Shown: piece by piece, positions 17,092-27,600 of the stretch
How positions within the stretch are numbered: position 1 is the stretch's first letter
How the letters are laid out: every line of letters begins with the position of its first letter
Assembly: GCA_965243755.1 (NCBI GenBank)
Contig: CBDEVW010000004.1
Coordinates: forward strand, 638,222-702,221
DNA length: 64,000 bases
Origin: JANSWY01 sp965243755
Lineage (GTDB): Bacteria; Bacteroidota; Bacteroidia; Cytophagales; Cyclobacteriaceae
Reading direction: 5' to 3'
The notes under the pieces: model-generated
Databases searched by the model: none
What the model was told of the DNA's origin: nothing
What the model saw: only the letters and a program-made list of their open reading frames with translations
Position numbers and translations under genes: made by a program

Positions 17092-17631
17092 ATGAAAAAG
17101 TTTGCAATAATTATTTTCGTCGTGACTCTAATAAGTTGCAAAGACAACTCCAAGCAAGAGGCAATTAAGGATGACCTCTCCAAGATGGTTGGTGAAAAAA
17201 TAAATATAAATGATTTAGAAATTTATTGTGGAGATGGTCAAATTTGTGAGCCCGTTAAATTTGGCGATAACGGATTTATGATCATTACACTAATTAATGC
17301 CGAATGTAGTACTTGTATTGAAAACATAAATTCTTGGAATGAATGGGATGTGAATTATAATAGTGGAAACGGTGTATTAATGATCCCTTATTCATCAGAT
17401 CGATTGGAATCTTTTACCTATCTGATGAGCGTTGAACCTACACTACAACAGACCTTTTATTTGGATAGAAATAACAAATTTAAAGAAGTTAATGGTATTA
17501 GTGAAGATCAAACATATCATACATTTTTGGTTGATGAAGAATATAAAGTAATTCTTGTTGGTAACCCAGTTCTATCAGAAGGTATTTCAGACTTGTATCT
17601 CAAGGTGATGCGAGGTGAAATTAAGATTTAA
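17092..17631 (+). CDS. Thioredoxin-like lipoprotein with CxxC
   Basis: 179 residues. Lipobox LISC (Cys16). A thioredoxin-type strand is followed by NAECSTCIENI, placing a C-S-T-C pair where the redox active site should be; QTYHTFLVDEEYKVILVGNP resembles the later cis-Pro strand region, although no clear cis-Pro is visible. Extracytoplasmic thioredoxin-like proteins make or break disulfides. The co-transcribed peptides all have a C-x7-C pair, so a role in forming or editing that disulfide is plausible. Alternatively it could be a generic TlpA-like reductase. Confidence 0.7.
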   Translation: MKKFAIIIFVVTLISCKDNSKQEAIKDDLSKMVGEKININDLEIYCGDGQICEPVKFGDNGFMIITLINAECSTCIENINSWNEWDVNYNSGNGVLMIPYSSDRLESFTYLMSVEPTLQQTFYLDRNNKFKEVNGISEDQTYHTFLVDEEYKVILVGNPVLSEGISDLYLKVMRGEIKI

Positions 17632-17635
17632 GTGG

Positions 17636-17643
17636 TACCTTTG
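17636..17643 (+). promoter_or_regulatory. Candidate -7 element before the RND transporter genes
   Basis: TACCTTTG matches TAnnTTTG, but no TTTG is found at the expected -33 position. It could give the RND operon (start 17758) its own promoter with a leader of about 110 nt. Confidence 0.3.
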
Positions 17644-17757
17644 CGTTATTTTTTTTCTGCAAAGATTTGTTCTGTGAATTTGTTGTTCTAAAGTGAGCAA
17701 ATCTTGATAAACCAAACAGTTTAAGATTTACTTAGGATTGCTAAAACAGTCCTAGAT

Positions 17758-18840
17758 ATGTTTATGACGAAATCTATTTCATTTATATATAGTAGTTTGT
17801 TTGTTTTAGTTCTGTCTTGTAACCCTGTTGAGAAAAATCAACAAGTTGAAAGAAAGAACCAGGATATTCCTAATGAAGTCAAGGTAGAAGTAGTTGATAT
17901 CAGCAACTTTGAAAATGAAATTATCAGTAATGGTAAGCTTCATGCGATAAGGAAGAGTGAAATTCGATTTAGAGTATCCGAATCGGTGCAGAATATTCTT
18001 GTTAAGAATGGGGATGAAGTTGAAAAAGGAGAAATCATCGCTAAACTGAATGATTTTGAATTACGGAATAAAGTAGAGAAGGCAATGTTTGACCTTACTA
18101 AGGCGCAACTTACTATGTCTGATCAGTTAATTGGTAGAGGGTATGATCCAAACAATCAAACCTTGATCCCAAAAGACATATTAGCTCAGGCTCAGGTATT
18201 ATCTGGATATTCAGAGGCCAAAAACAACCTCGAAATGGTAACAACCAAATTGACGAATACAAAACTAAGAGCTCCATTTAGGGGAAAAGTTAGCTCTTTA
18301 AAAATCAAGAAATTTGATTTTGTGAGTGAGGGGGATTCTTTTTGTACGTTGGTTGATGATTCATCATTTGAGGTCGAGTTTAAGATAATTGAATCGGAAC
18401 TAAAATCTGTAGAACTGGGTAATGATTTAGTGATTCGGCCATTTTATTCTGAGTCAACATTTGGTGGTCAAGTCACATCAATTAACCCCCAAGTAGACGA
18501 GAATGGAATGATACTGATTTCTGGAAGTGTTACTGGTGATTTGGACCTGATAGATGGAATGAATGTCGAGATTATAGTTAAGAGTGTCGTAGAAAATCAC
18601 TTTGTGGTTCCAAAGTCAGCAGTTGTAATTCGTCAAAACTACCCAGTGTTATTCAAACTTGTGGATGGGAAAGCGTTTTGGACTTACATTGATATAATGT
18701 ATGAAAATAGCAATTCCTATGCAGTGCAACCTGATTCCGAGAAGTCGTCAGCCAATCTGAATAAAGGAGACACTGTAATTATTTCCGGTAATTTGAATCT
18801 TGCTCACGAATCTGAAGTAGTTATTTCAAATTCTAATTAA
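17758..18840 (+). CDS. RND transporter periplasmic adaptor (membrane fusion protein, lipoprotein)
   Basis: 360 residues with lipobox LVLSC (Cys21). The sequence follows the HlyD/AcrA layout: beta-barrel strand, lipoyl half-motif VKNGDEVEKGEIIAKLND, a short coiled-coil hairpin (about 95-150), second lipoyl half LRAPFRGKVSSLKIKKFDFV and C-terminal beta domains. It bridges the inner-membrane pump and the TolC channel. It is the first gene of the export set and is followed by the pump after 30 bp. Confidence 0.93.
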   Translation: MFMTKSISFIYSSLFVLVLSCNPVEKNQQVERKNQDIPNEVKVEVVDISNFENEIISNGKLHAIRKSEIRFRVSESVQNILVKNGDEVEKGEIIAKLNDFELRNKVEKAMFDLTKAQLTMSDQLIGRGYDPNNQTLIPKDILAQAQVLSGYSEAKNNLEMVTTKLTNTKLRAPFRGKVSSLKIKKFDFVSEGDSFCTLVDDSSFEVEFKIIESELKSVELGNDLVIRPFYSESTFGGQVTSINPQVDENGMILISGSVTGDLDLIDGMNVEIIVKSVVENHFVVPKSAVVIRQNYPVLFKLVDGKAFWTYIDIMYENSNSYAVQPDSEKSSANLNKGDTVIISGNLNLAHESEVVISNSN

Positions 18841-18870
18841 AAATAGAAATCAATACTTGAATTATACTGG

Positions 18871-21800
18871 ATGAAGCATTCTAATACAAGTGTTGTAGGA
18901 TTTCTCCTAGAACGTCCGATATCAGTGTTGATGACATCTGTTGCAATATTGATGCTTGGGATAGTGTCATTGTTCAAGATTCCGGTATCTCTGATGCCAA
19001 ACATTGAGGTCCCGTATATTACAGTAAGTATACAACAAGAGCAGCTTTCTGCTTCCGAAATGGAAAAGTCTGTTGTAACTCCATTGAGAGAATCATTGAT
19101 GCAAATAAGTAATCTTGATGATATTTCAAGTGAAGTGAACAGTAAGCAAGGAATAGTTTCTTTAAAATTTAGTTTCGGAACCAATATCGATTTTGCCTTT
19201 ATTGAAGTTAATGAGAAGGTAGATAGAGTGATGTCTACTTTGCCAAGAGAAATCGAACGGCCTAGGGTAATTAAAAGTAATGCATCGGATATTCCTGTTT
19301 TTTACTTAGATGTTTCCTTGAAAGATTCTACAGCATTTGATGGGACAAAACTGTTTCCTGTTTCACAGAATTTTTTGGATTTCAACCAATTCACGGAACA
19401 AGTTATAAGGAAAAGAATCGAACAGTTACAGGACGTGTCAATGGTGGATATTACTGGACTCATTTACAAGGAGATTCTGGTGATTCCAAACAAAGAGAAG
19501 TTGGCCTCTTTAAACATTAGTACTGAGAAGCTGCAAGATGTTATCGAGTCTACGAAATTGGATATTGGTAATATAACGGTGCGGGATAATCAATATCAGT
19601 ACAGTGTAAACCTAAATAGTCCGGTCGCAACAATTGATCAATTAAGATCTACTCCAATAAGGATCGAAAATAGATTGTTTAGACTGCATGAAATAGCTGA
19701 AATTATATTACATCCTAAAGCACGAAATGGATTGGTTCTCTCCGGTAACAAAGAAGCACTGAGTTTAGCAATAATCAAACAAAGTGATTCTAGAATGGCT
19801 GATTTAAAGGATGATTTGCGACAATTAATTTCATCATTTAGATCGGAGTACCCTGATATAAATTTTGAAATAAATAGGGATCAAACTTTATTATTAGAAT
19901 ACGCTATTGGAAATCTGACGCAAAGTTTGTTTTGGGGGGTTCTACTGGCTTTTTTTATAATGTTTTTGTTTCTGGGAGATATGAAGTCCCCTTTAGTTAT
20001 AGGTATAACAGTTCCTACATCCATTATATCTGCTATGCTATTTTTCCAGATATTAGGTATCTCCATAAATGTTATTTCGCTTTCTGGTTTAGTACTGGGT
20101 GTGGGTTTGATGGTGGACAATGCAATTATTGTTATTGATAATATTGTTCAGTATCGTGTTCTTGGTTTTAATCTCAAGCAATCGTGTATTAGGGGAGTCA
20201 ATGAAGTTTTTAGACCTCTACTAAGCTCTTCTTTAACCACTTGCGCAGTGTTCATACCATTAATATTTTTGAGTGGAATTGCTGGAGAAATGTTCTATGA
20301 TCAGGCTATGGCAGTAGCTCTCACATTATTTACATCTCTGCTTTCCTCATTTCTACTGGTGCCTGTTTTATTTTTCATTGTTCAGAATAGGGGATCAAAG
20401 AAATCTGGGACAAAGAAGAAGAGTAATAAGATTGTTAATCTAGTTGAAAGTGGTTATCATTTGTTACTATTAAGAAGCCTCAGAAATCAAAAAATTACGT
20501 GGAGTATTTGTTTGCTATTTCCAGCATTAGCTGTTTATTTATTCTTCAATCTAGAGGTCTCACAAATGCCAAATATCGAAAAAAATGAGACAGTTTTAGA
20601 GATTGACTGGAATGAAAGACTAAATGTAGAGGAGAGCAAAGAAAGAATCGTAGACCTAATTTTGCCATATCAAGAAAGGATCGTTTCAAATACATCTTTA
20701 ATTGGTTCACAACAATATATTCTTAACAGGAATAGTAGTGACGTGAACGGAGCAATGCTTTATATGTTGTTCAGCGATCAGGACATTATGAAGGATGTTT
20801 TAAATCAGATTGGATCAGATTTGACTCAGAGATTTCCTAATTCAAAGCACCATTTTCGTGATGTCGACAATTTATTTAATCAAATTTTTAAAGATGATGA
20901 ATCATTCCTAGTTGCCAAACTATATCCCAATGATACTTACGGCTTAAATCTTAAAGACTTAGGCAAAATTTGGATTAAACTTGATTCAGTTCTAACAAAT
21001 TATAATTTAGATCCACTTCTTATTGAAGAGCAGATAGTTCTAGATGTAGACATAAACAAGTTGACACTTTATAATATCTCATTTGATCAACTATATGATA
21101 GGTTAGCACGTAGTTTTAGCGCAAAGAACATATACTATTTAAATGAAGGTCAATATTTTCTTCCTATTCTCATTGGTGATAATCAAACAATCGATGAAGT
21201 ATTAAAAACAGCATCCTTACTATCGAGTGAATCCAAAGATGAATATTTAATATCTGAATTTGTATCAATTCGTAGATCTAGCGAACTAAAAAATATCTAT
21301 TCTGATGCAAGAGGTCAGCATATACCTTTGCACCTCAATATTGAACGTGACCAAGTTCAAGACTACTCTGAAAGTATTGAAAATATAATAAAGACTTTCC
21401 CATTTGAAGTTCAATTTGGAGGCTCCTTTTTTTCTAATCAAGAACTACTTGAAGAGTTACTTTCTGTACTTGTAATTGCTGTTGTACTACTATACTTCAT
21501 TCTAGCTTCACAATTTGAGTCATTCTTGCTTCCAGTTGTGATATTAATGGAAATTCCGATTGCTATTGCAGGCTCATTTTTGTTTTTAAAGATAGCTGGC
21601 GCTTCTATTAATTTGATGTCAATGATTGGGATAATAGTGATGACAGGTATAATTATCAACGACTCAATTCTAAAAATTGATACTATCCATAATTTGAAGA
21701 AATCAGGCTATTCTACGATTAGGTCTATATTCATTGCGGGCAAGCGCAGGCTATCACCAATAATAATGACAAGCCTAACTACTATTCTGGCTTTACTTCC

Positions 21801-21936
21801 AATTCTTTTTTTCTCGGGAATCGGAGCAGAGCTACAATACCCTCTTGTTTGGTCGTTGATGGGTGGGATGTTGGTTGGTACATTTGTTAGCTTATATTTT
21901 GTGCCATTATTTTATCATACAATTATGAAGAGTTAA
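18871..21936 (+). CDS. RND-family efflux pump, inner-membrane subunit 1
   Basis: 1021 residues, full AcrB-type architecture with 12 membrane segments and two large periplasmic loops. Recognisable parts are RPISVLMTSVAILMLG at the N-terminus, SLSGLVLGVGLMVDNAIIVI in TM4 (one Asp of the proton relay, the neighbour is Asn) and LLYFILASQFESFLLPVVIL in the second half. RND pumps take substrates from the periplasm or outer membrane leaflet, which fits a peptide already processed at the inner membrane. It is 1 bp from the TolC-like gene. Confidence 0.95.
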   Translation: MKHSNTSVVGFLLERPISVLMTSVAILMLGIVSLFKIPVSLMPNIEVPYITVSIQQEQLSASEMEKSVVTPLRESLMQISNLDDISSEVNSKQGIVSLKFSFGTNIDFAFIEVNEKVDRVMSTLPREIERPRVIKSNASDIPVFYLDVSLKDSTAFDGTKLFPVSQNFLDFNQFTEQVIRKRIEQLQDVSMVDITGLIYKEILVIPNKEKLASLNISTEKLQDVIESTKLDIGNITVRDNQYQYSVNLNSPVATIDQLRSTPIRIENRLFRLHEIAEIILHPKARNGLVLSGNKEALSLAIIKQSDSRMADLKDDLRQLISSFRSEYPDINFEINRDQTLLLEYAIGNLTQSLFWGVLLAFFIMFLFLGDMKSPLVIGITVPTSIISAMLFFQILGISINVISLSGLVLGVGLMVDNAIIVIDNIVQYRVLGFNLKQSCIRGVNEVFRPLLSSSLTTCAVFIPLIFLSGIAGEMFYDQAMAVALTLFTSLLSSFLLVPVLFFIVQNRGSKKSGTKKKSNKIVNLVESGYHLLLLRSLRNQKITWSICLLFPALAVYLFFNLEVSQMPNIEKNETVLEIDWNERLNVEESKERIVDLILPYQERIVSNTSLIGSQQYILNRNSSDVNGAMLYMLFSDQDIMKDVLNQIGSDLTQRFPNSKHHFRDVDNLFNQIFKDDESFLVAKLYPNDTYGLNLKDLGKIWIKLDSVLTNYNLDPLLIEEQIVLDVDINKLTLYNISFDQLYDRLARSFSAKNIYYLNEGQYFLPILIGDNQTIDEVLKTASLLSSESKDEYLISEFVSIRRSSELKNIYSDARGQHIPLHLNIERDQVQDYSESIENIIKTFPFEVQFGGSFFSNQELLEELLSVLVIAVVLLYFILASQFESFLLPVVILMEIPIAIAGSFLFLKIAGASINLMSMIGIIVMTGIIINDSILKIDTIHNLKKSGYSTIRSIFIAGKRRLSPIIMTSLTTILALLPILFFSGIGAELQYPLVWSLMGGMLVGTFVSLYFVPLFYHTIMKS

Positions 21937-21937
21937 G

Positions 21938-23434
21938 GTGATGAAAAGGAGTTTTTTTATTTTGTTTTTGGTTCTAAGAACTTGTTTGTTGTCAGGTCAG
22001 GATAGTGTTAGTATTACTTTGGATGAAGCTTTTCTTTTAGCCGAGCAGAGTTCTTTAGCTCATAAATTGCTTGTAAAAGACTACTTAATAAAACACTGGG
22101 AATTCAATTCGTTTAAAACACAAATGCTTCCTAAAGTAAAATTTAATAGTAATCCATTCACATATGATCGCTTAGTTACAAAGAGATATGATTCTGAGAC
22201 TAATCGTGACCTTTATAGACCTCAAGAGACTCTAAACTCTTATTATTCTTTATCAATGAATCAGGCAATATCATCCACAGGTACAAGCTTATTCATGAAC
22301 TCTGACTTTAATTCACTATTTAATTACCAACAATTAAATAGTATTGATACAACGATTAGAGATTATAATATTACACCTTTTAGAATTGGGATAGATCAAC
22401 CTATAATGGCCTTCAATGAATTGAAATGGCAAAAAAGAATTGAGCCGAAAATATATGAAGCTTCAAAGCTTGAGTACATCAGTGAGAAGGAAAAAATTAA
22501 ATCAAAAATTGCAGAATTCTTCTTCGATGTAATGCTCGCCAAAAATCGATTATTAATTCAGTCGGAAAATGTCGATTCCTCGGAGGAATTATTAGAGATA
22601 GGTCAACGTAAATATGAGATAGGCTCAATCGAAAGAGAGGATCTCCTTAACTTGCAATTAACGCACAATAATGCAGTGATTTCTTTGGCGTCTGCAGTAG
22701 TTAATTATGAAAACGCGTTAAAGGTACTGAGTGACTATATAGGGGTAAAACTACAAAACTCTATTTTGCCGGTAGCTCCTACAATTAAAGACAATTTTAG
22801 AATTGATCTTGAAGATGCTGTCGTAAAGGCAATTCAATCGCATCCTGATTCCTATAAACTTCAGATCCAGTCATTGGAAGCAAAGAGAGATTTAGATCAA
22901 GCGATTAAGGAGAATAGATTTGATATTTCTGTCGTTGCAAGTTACGGTCTTAACAATCAGTCTAATAGTATAGGGGAGCTTTTTGATAATTACTTAGATC
23001 AACAGTTGGTTGCTGTAAATTTAGAAATTCCAATAATAGATTGGGGCGAAAGGAAGAGTGAAATCCGAATTGCTGAAATCACGAATGATAAGACTAAATT
23101 AGAGATAGCACAATCTAGACTTAATTTGGAACAAAGTGTTTTTTTGAAAGTGAAAGAGTTTAATCTTCAGAAAGAGTTAGTGGAAAATTCTTCTAAGTCT
23201 ATGGCGCTTGCTTTGGAGTCATATGAATTAACGAAAAAAAGATTTAAATCCGGAAATGCAGATATAGTAAAGCTAAATTCCTCTCGAGAATTATGGCAAA
23301 GTTCTGTCACAAAATACTACGAAAGCATAAGTAACTATTGGATAAATTATTATCAGATTGAAGAAATGACATTGTTTGATTTCTTAAATAATAGGACTTT
23401 GAAAAATGATTTGAAAGATGTGGAAGATATCTAG
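21938..23434 (+). CDS. TolC-like outer-membrane channel
   Basis: 498 residues with a signal peptide (SFFILFLVLRTCLLSG). Two repeats of the outer-membrane efflux protein type are present: long helices with DEAFLLAEQSS early, IAEFFFDVMLAKNRLLI, then KYEIGSIEREDLLNLQL, and in the second half ELTKKRFKSGNADIVKLNSS. It completes the tripartite exporter. The last 17 bp overlap the start of the signal peptidase gene, evidence of tight translational coupling. Confidence 0.92.
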   Translation: MMKRSFFILFLVLRTCLLSGQDSVSITLDEAFLLAEQSSLAHKLLVKDYLIKHWEFNSFKTQMLPKVKFNSNPFTYDRLVTKRYDSETNRDLYRPQETLNSYYSLSMNQAISSTGTSLFMNSDFNSLFNYQQLNSIDTTIRDYNITPFRIGIDQPIMAFNELKWQKRIEPKIYEASKLEYISEKEKIKSKIAEFFFDVMLAKNRLLIQSENVDSSEELLEIGQRKYEIGSIEREDLLNLQLTHNNAVISLASAVVNYENALKVLSDYIGVKLQNSILPVAPTIKDNFRIDLEDAVVKAIQSHPDSYKLQIQSLEAKRDLDQAIKENRFDISVVASYGLNNQSNSIGELFDNYLDQQLVAVNLEIPIIDWGERKSEIRIAEITNDKTKLEIAQSRLNLEQSVFLKVKEFNLQKELVENSSKSMALALESYELTKKRFKSGNADIVKLNSSRELWQSSVTKYYESISNYWINYYQIEEMTLFDFLNNRTLKNDLKDVEDI

Positions 23435-24611
23435 GAGAAATCTTTTTCGACTGTTATTGATCGTATTGATACTGGTGGTTTTCATCTATCTAATTTATGT
23501 TTCAACTTGGTGGTTCTGCTTATACATAGCTTGTACGCTCACGATTTATATACTGTTCGTTAACTGGATTAATAAACTAAAAAATGATCTTGTGAGTGGT
23601 TTGATCTTAGCTTTGATATCTATTCCTTTTCTAGTCGTTTTTTTGTCGTCAATAAGAGTTTTCGGATGTGACTTATTGAAAGTTCCGAGTAATTCTATGT
23701 CGCAAACATTATTGCAAGGCGACTATATTGTAGTAAATAAGCAAAACTATGGCCCTTTACTTCCTAGATCTCCTTTCGAGATTCCATGGATAAACCTGGC
23801 TTTCTATTATAATGAAAATGCTCGGCAGAAAATGGGGATTCATTGGTGGGATAGTCACAGGTTTTCAGGCAAGAGATACGTACAGACAGGAGATGTCTTA
23901 ATTTATCAAGATGGGAATCCAGAAAAAAACAACTTTTTCGTAAAAAGGTGTGTGGCGGTCCCAAATGATACTTTTCTTCTATCAAAAAGCCAACTATATA
24001 TAAATAACAATCCGGTAAGCGAAAATAATAATTTTAAGGATTACACAATTTATTTTAATTCCTATAATGATTTAATGGTTGAGCTTGATTCATTAGGTTT
24101 TGGAAAAAGACTTTATTCATTTATTCTAAGTAGAGATTCAATTTCTATCAGTTTATCAAATGAAGAAGTTCAGGTTTTAAAATTTTTAAATACTGTAGAT
24201 TCCTTTAAGTTGTCTCCTTCTAAAGAACTGCCTGATTGGAACTGGATTCAATCCAAACACCGTGATTGGGATTTTGAGAATATGGGGCCTTTTGTGGTGC
24301 CATTCAAAGGAATGAGGATTCCACTAAACAAAACGACCTTTGAACTATATAAAGTTACCATGGAATTCCATGAAGGAGTGGACTTTTCTTACTTAAATGG
24401 ACAGTTTTTTTTAGATGGTGAGAATCGAGATTTTTATGAATTTACCAAAGACTATTATTTCTTGTTAGGTGATAATAGATCACATTCCTGGGATTCAAGG
24501 GTATGGGGTTTTATTCCATTCGATAACATTATTGGCACAGTTCCGATAGTAGCATTTTCGAAAAACATGAATGGATTTGATTTTGATAGGTTTTTGAAAA
24601 AAGTAAAATGA
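23418..24611 (+). CDS. Signal peptidase I (S26A), locus-encoded, with extra N-terminal membrane segments
   Basis: 397 residues. About three to four membrane helices precede the catalytic domain. Box B is VPSNSMSQTLLQGDYI with nucleophile Ser93, box D is FFVKRCVAVPND with general base Lys176, and box E is LLGDNRSHSWDSRVWG. All catalytic parts are therefore intact. Between boxes D and E there is a long insertion, as in other Bacteroidota homologues. Housekeeping lepB is not normally placed between RND genes: it overlaps the TolC gene by 17 bp and the next RND gene by 4 bp. It is best explained as the dedicated protease for the ANA-E site of the nearby precursor peptides. Confidence 0.92.
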   Translation: MWKISRRNLFRLLLIVLILVVFIYLIYVSTWWFCLYIACTLTIYILFVNWINKLKNDLVSGLILALISIPFLVVFLSSIRVFGCDLLKVPSNSMSQTLLQGDYIVVNKQNYGPLLPRSPFEIPWINLAFYYNENARQKMGIHWWDSHRFSGKRYVQTGDVLIYQDGNPEKNNFFVKRCVAVPNDTFLLSKSQLYINNNPVSENNNFKDYTIYFNSYNDLMVELDSLGFGKRLYSFILSRDSISISLSNEEVQVLKFLNTVDSFKLSPSKELPDWNWIQSKHRDWDFENMGPFVVPFKGMRIPLNKTTFELYKVTMEFHEGVDFSYLNGQFFLDGENRDFYEFTKDYYFLLGDNRSHSWDSRVWGFIPFDNIIGTVPIVAFSKNMNGFDFDRFLKKVK

Positions 24612-27600
24612 GCAGCATCGCACCATCTAACTTTTCTATCATAACTGTCTTTATTCTATTCAGTATTATAGGTTTGAGTGTTATACCTTTCATTGATATA
24701 GGCCTGGAACCCTCATCCTCAACAAAATCAATACAAGTATCATTTTCATGGCCGGAGGCTTCCGCCAGATCTGTGGAGAATCAAGTTACATCGAGGATTG
24801 AAGCCATAATTGGTTCAATTGGGGGTGTTAATGAAATCTCTTCCAAATCAGCCTTTGGTTACGGAATAATAAATGTATCGCTAAAGGATGGGAGAAATTT
24901 GGATGCGGCAAGATTTGAATTAGCAAACCTTATAAGACAAGTCTATGCTAATTTGCCAGATGGAGTAAATTACCCTGAATTGTCAATGGATGAATCAGGA
25001 AAGCGTGAAAAGCCGATTTTGACATATTCAATTAGTGCTCCTGAATCACCACAAACCATTGAACGTAAGATTCGACAACTTTTCATACCACAATTGGCAC
25101 AGGTCCATGGGATAAAAGACGTTATAATAAGCGGCTCGACACCTTTTGTATGGAAACTTAAATATGATGCAAAAGCATTAGAAGTTTTGGGGATCAAACG
25201 TGAAGAGGTGTCATCAGCTGTTTCAAATTTTATAGAATCATTTGAATTAGGCAATGGGCTATACAACACAAATGATGAGTATGATTTAGAACTTCCTACA
25301 GTTCTGAAAATAAACACCAGCGAAAGAATAGATTGGTCACTAATACCGATCAAGAATGTCAAGAATCGTATTATCAGATTGTCAGATATATGTGATGTTA
25401 CTTATGAACAAGCTGATGCTAAAAGTTATTACAGAATCAACGGTGTGAATACGATAAACCTTCAGATTATAAGTGATGGAGACTCAAATACTCTTTCTGT
25501 ATCTTCTCAATCCAAAGAGATTATATCAAAATTTTTGAATAATCTGCCAAGAGATTATAAAGTCAATATTACAAAAGATGATTCTCTGTATTTGTCAAAA
25601 GAATTAACAAAGGTAGGTTTAAGGGCTTTGTTCTCAGTTATACTTCTACTTTTAGTGGTAATTCTGATAAAAAGAAGTCTTAACTACTTACTAATTATAA
25701 TAAGTACCCTTGGGATATCATTATTGATTTCGCTTGTATTTTACAATTTGTTCCAAGTTGAAATCCATATATATTCACTGGCAGGCATCACGATTTCACT
25801 CGGGATAATTATTGATAATACATTGGTGATGATGGATCATCTTCAACGTAAGAAGAATAAGAATGTATTTATCGCAATTATCGCTGCAACGGGGACTTCC
25901 CTTGGAGCACTAGGAATTATTTTTGTGTTGGATGAAGCTCAGAAACAAAATTTAGTCGATTTTGCATTAGTAATTTGTATAAACTTAGGAATTTCCCTAC
26001 TAGTTTCATACTCGCTATTACCTGCACTAATATCCAAATTACCAATAAAACAAAATAGGAAGTTTTTTAGGTGGTTTAATTCGAGGAGACTAATTATTAA
26101 GTTTAATAAGGTTCATTGCTTGATAGTTTCAAAGTCTATTAAGCTGAAGTGGCTATTTATCTTGATGCTGATTATATCATTTGGTGTACCACTTAATTTG
26201 ATACCTGATTATCAGGAAAATAATATTACTGTAACAAAAGGTGATAGCGCATCTGGTAAGGCTCTAAAGAGCTTTCGGGAAATTATCCCAACCCTTTACG
26301 AGTATTTAGGAGGAACGTATAGATTATTTACAGAAAATGTATTCGAGCATTCAATAGATAATAAGCCACAGAGACTAAAGTTGGTTGTTTTCGGTTCAAT
26401 GCCTGATGGTTGTACAATAGCACAATTAAATGAAGCGATCAAATACATGGAGAACTTTATTTTGCAGTTTCAAGAAATTGAACTATTCGAAACTTCTATA
26501 ACAGATTACAAGAATGGAGAGATTGAGATTTTCTTCAAAGAGGAGTGGGAAGGAACACAGAGGCCACTGGATATTAAACTGTTAATTGAAAGAAAAGCAC
26601 TTAGTCTAGGAGGGCTGGACTGGAGTGTTTATGGAGTAGGGAAAGGCTTTTCGAATGCAATGAATACTTCAGGTCACAATAGCAGAATAATTATAAAAGG
26701 GTATAATTATGATCAACTATACCAATATGCAAGTAACCTAAAGAGTGAATTATCGAAAAATGTCAGAGTCAAGAACATTGATATTGCAGGTAGCAACTCT
26801 TGGATTTTATCACCGAAAGTTGAGTATAATTTTAAACCAAATAGCACCGAAATTGCGTTGATGGATCTCTCTACATATGCAGTCTTGAAAAAAATGCAAT
26901 CTGAGGCTTCCAGAATTGAAGTGACAAGACTAAATAATGTTGGTTTTGAAAAGGTTACAATTGAACCGAGTAATTTCGAAACTAAAAATATTTGGGATAT
27001 TAAAAATCACCCATATCAAGTAGATGGAAAAGTTGTGAAAATTGGAAATGCTGGAGATGTTACTAAGCTAAAATCCGGAAATGACATCTATCGACATAAC
27101 CAAGTATATCAATTGATTATAGGCTATGACTATATTGGTCCGAATTCAGTAATTCAAAGAAATTTGCAATATTATGTTGAGGCAACTAAAAAAGCTCTTC
27201 CTATTGGTTATTCTGTGGAGGCTGTGGATTGGGGATGGAATAGGAATGAGGAGTCCCAATATTATTACATACTTGTTGTAATAGCGGTAATATATTTTAT
27301 TTGCTCAATTATTTTAGGTTCACTTAGACAACCTATTGCAATCATGTCACTGATACCTATCTCCTTTATTGGGATTTTTCTAACCTTTTATCTGTTCGAG
27401 GTTAATTTTGACCAAGGAGGGTATGGTGCTTTTATTCTAATTAGCGGGTTAACTGTTAATTCTGGAATTTATATTGTGAATGATTTCAATAATTTACTTA
27501 GAGATCAAACAAATCACCAAAACATATACAAAAAGTATTTTAAAGCGTTTAATCAAAAAATTGTCCCTATTTATCTGACAATTATTTCTACCGTGGCTGG

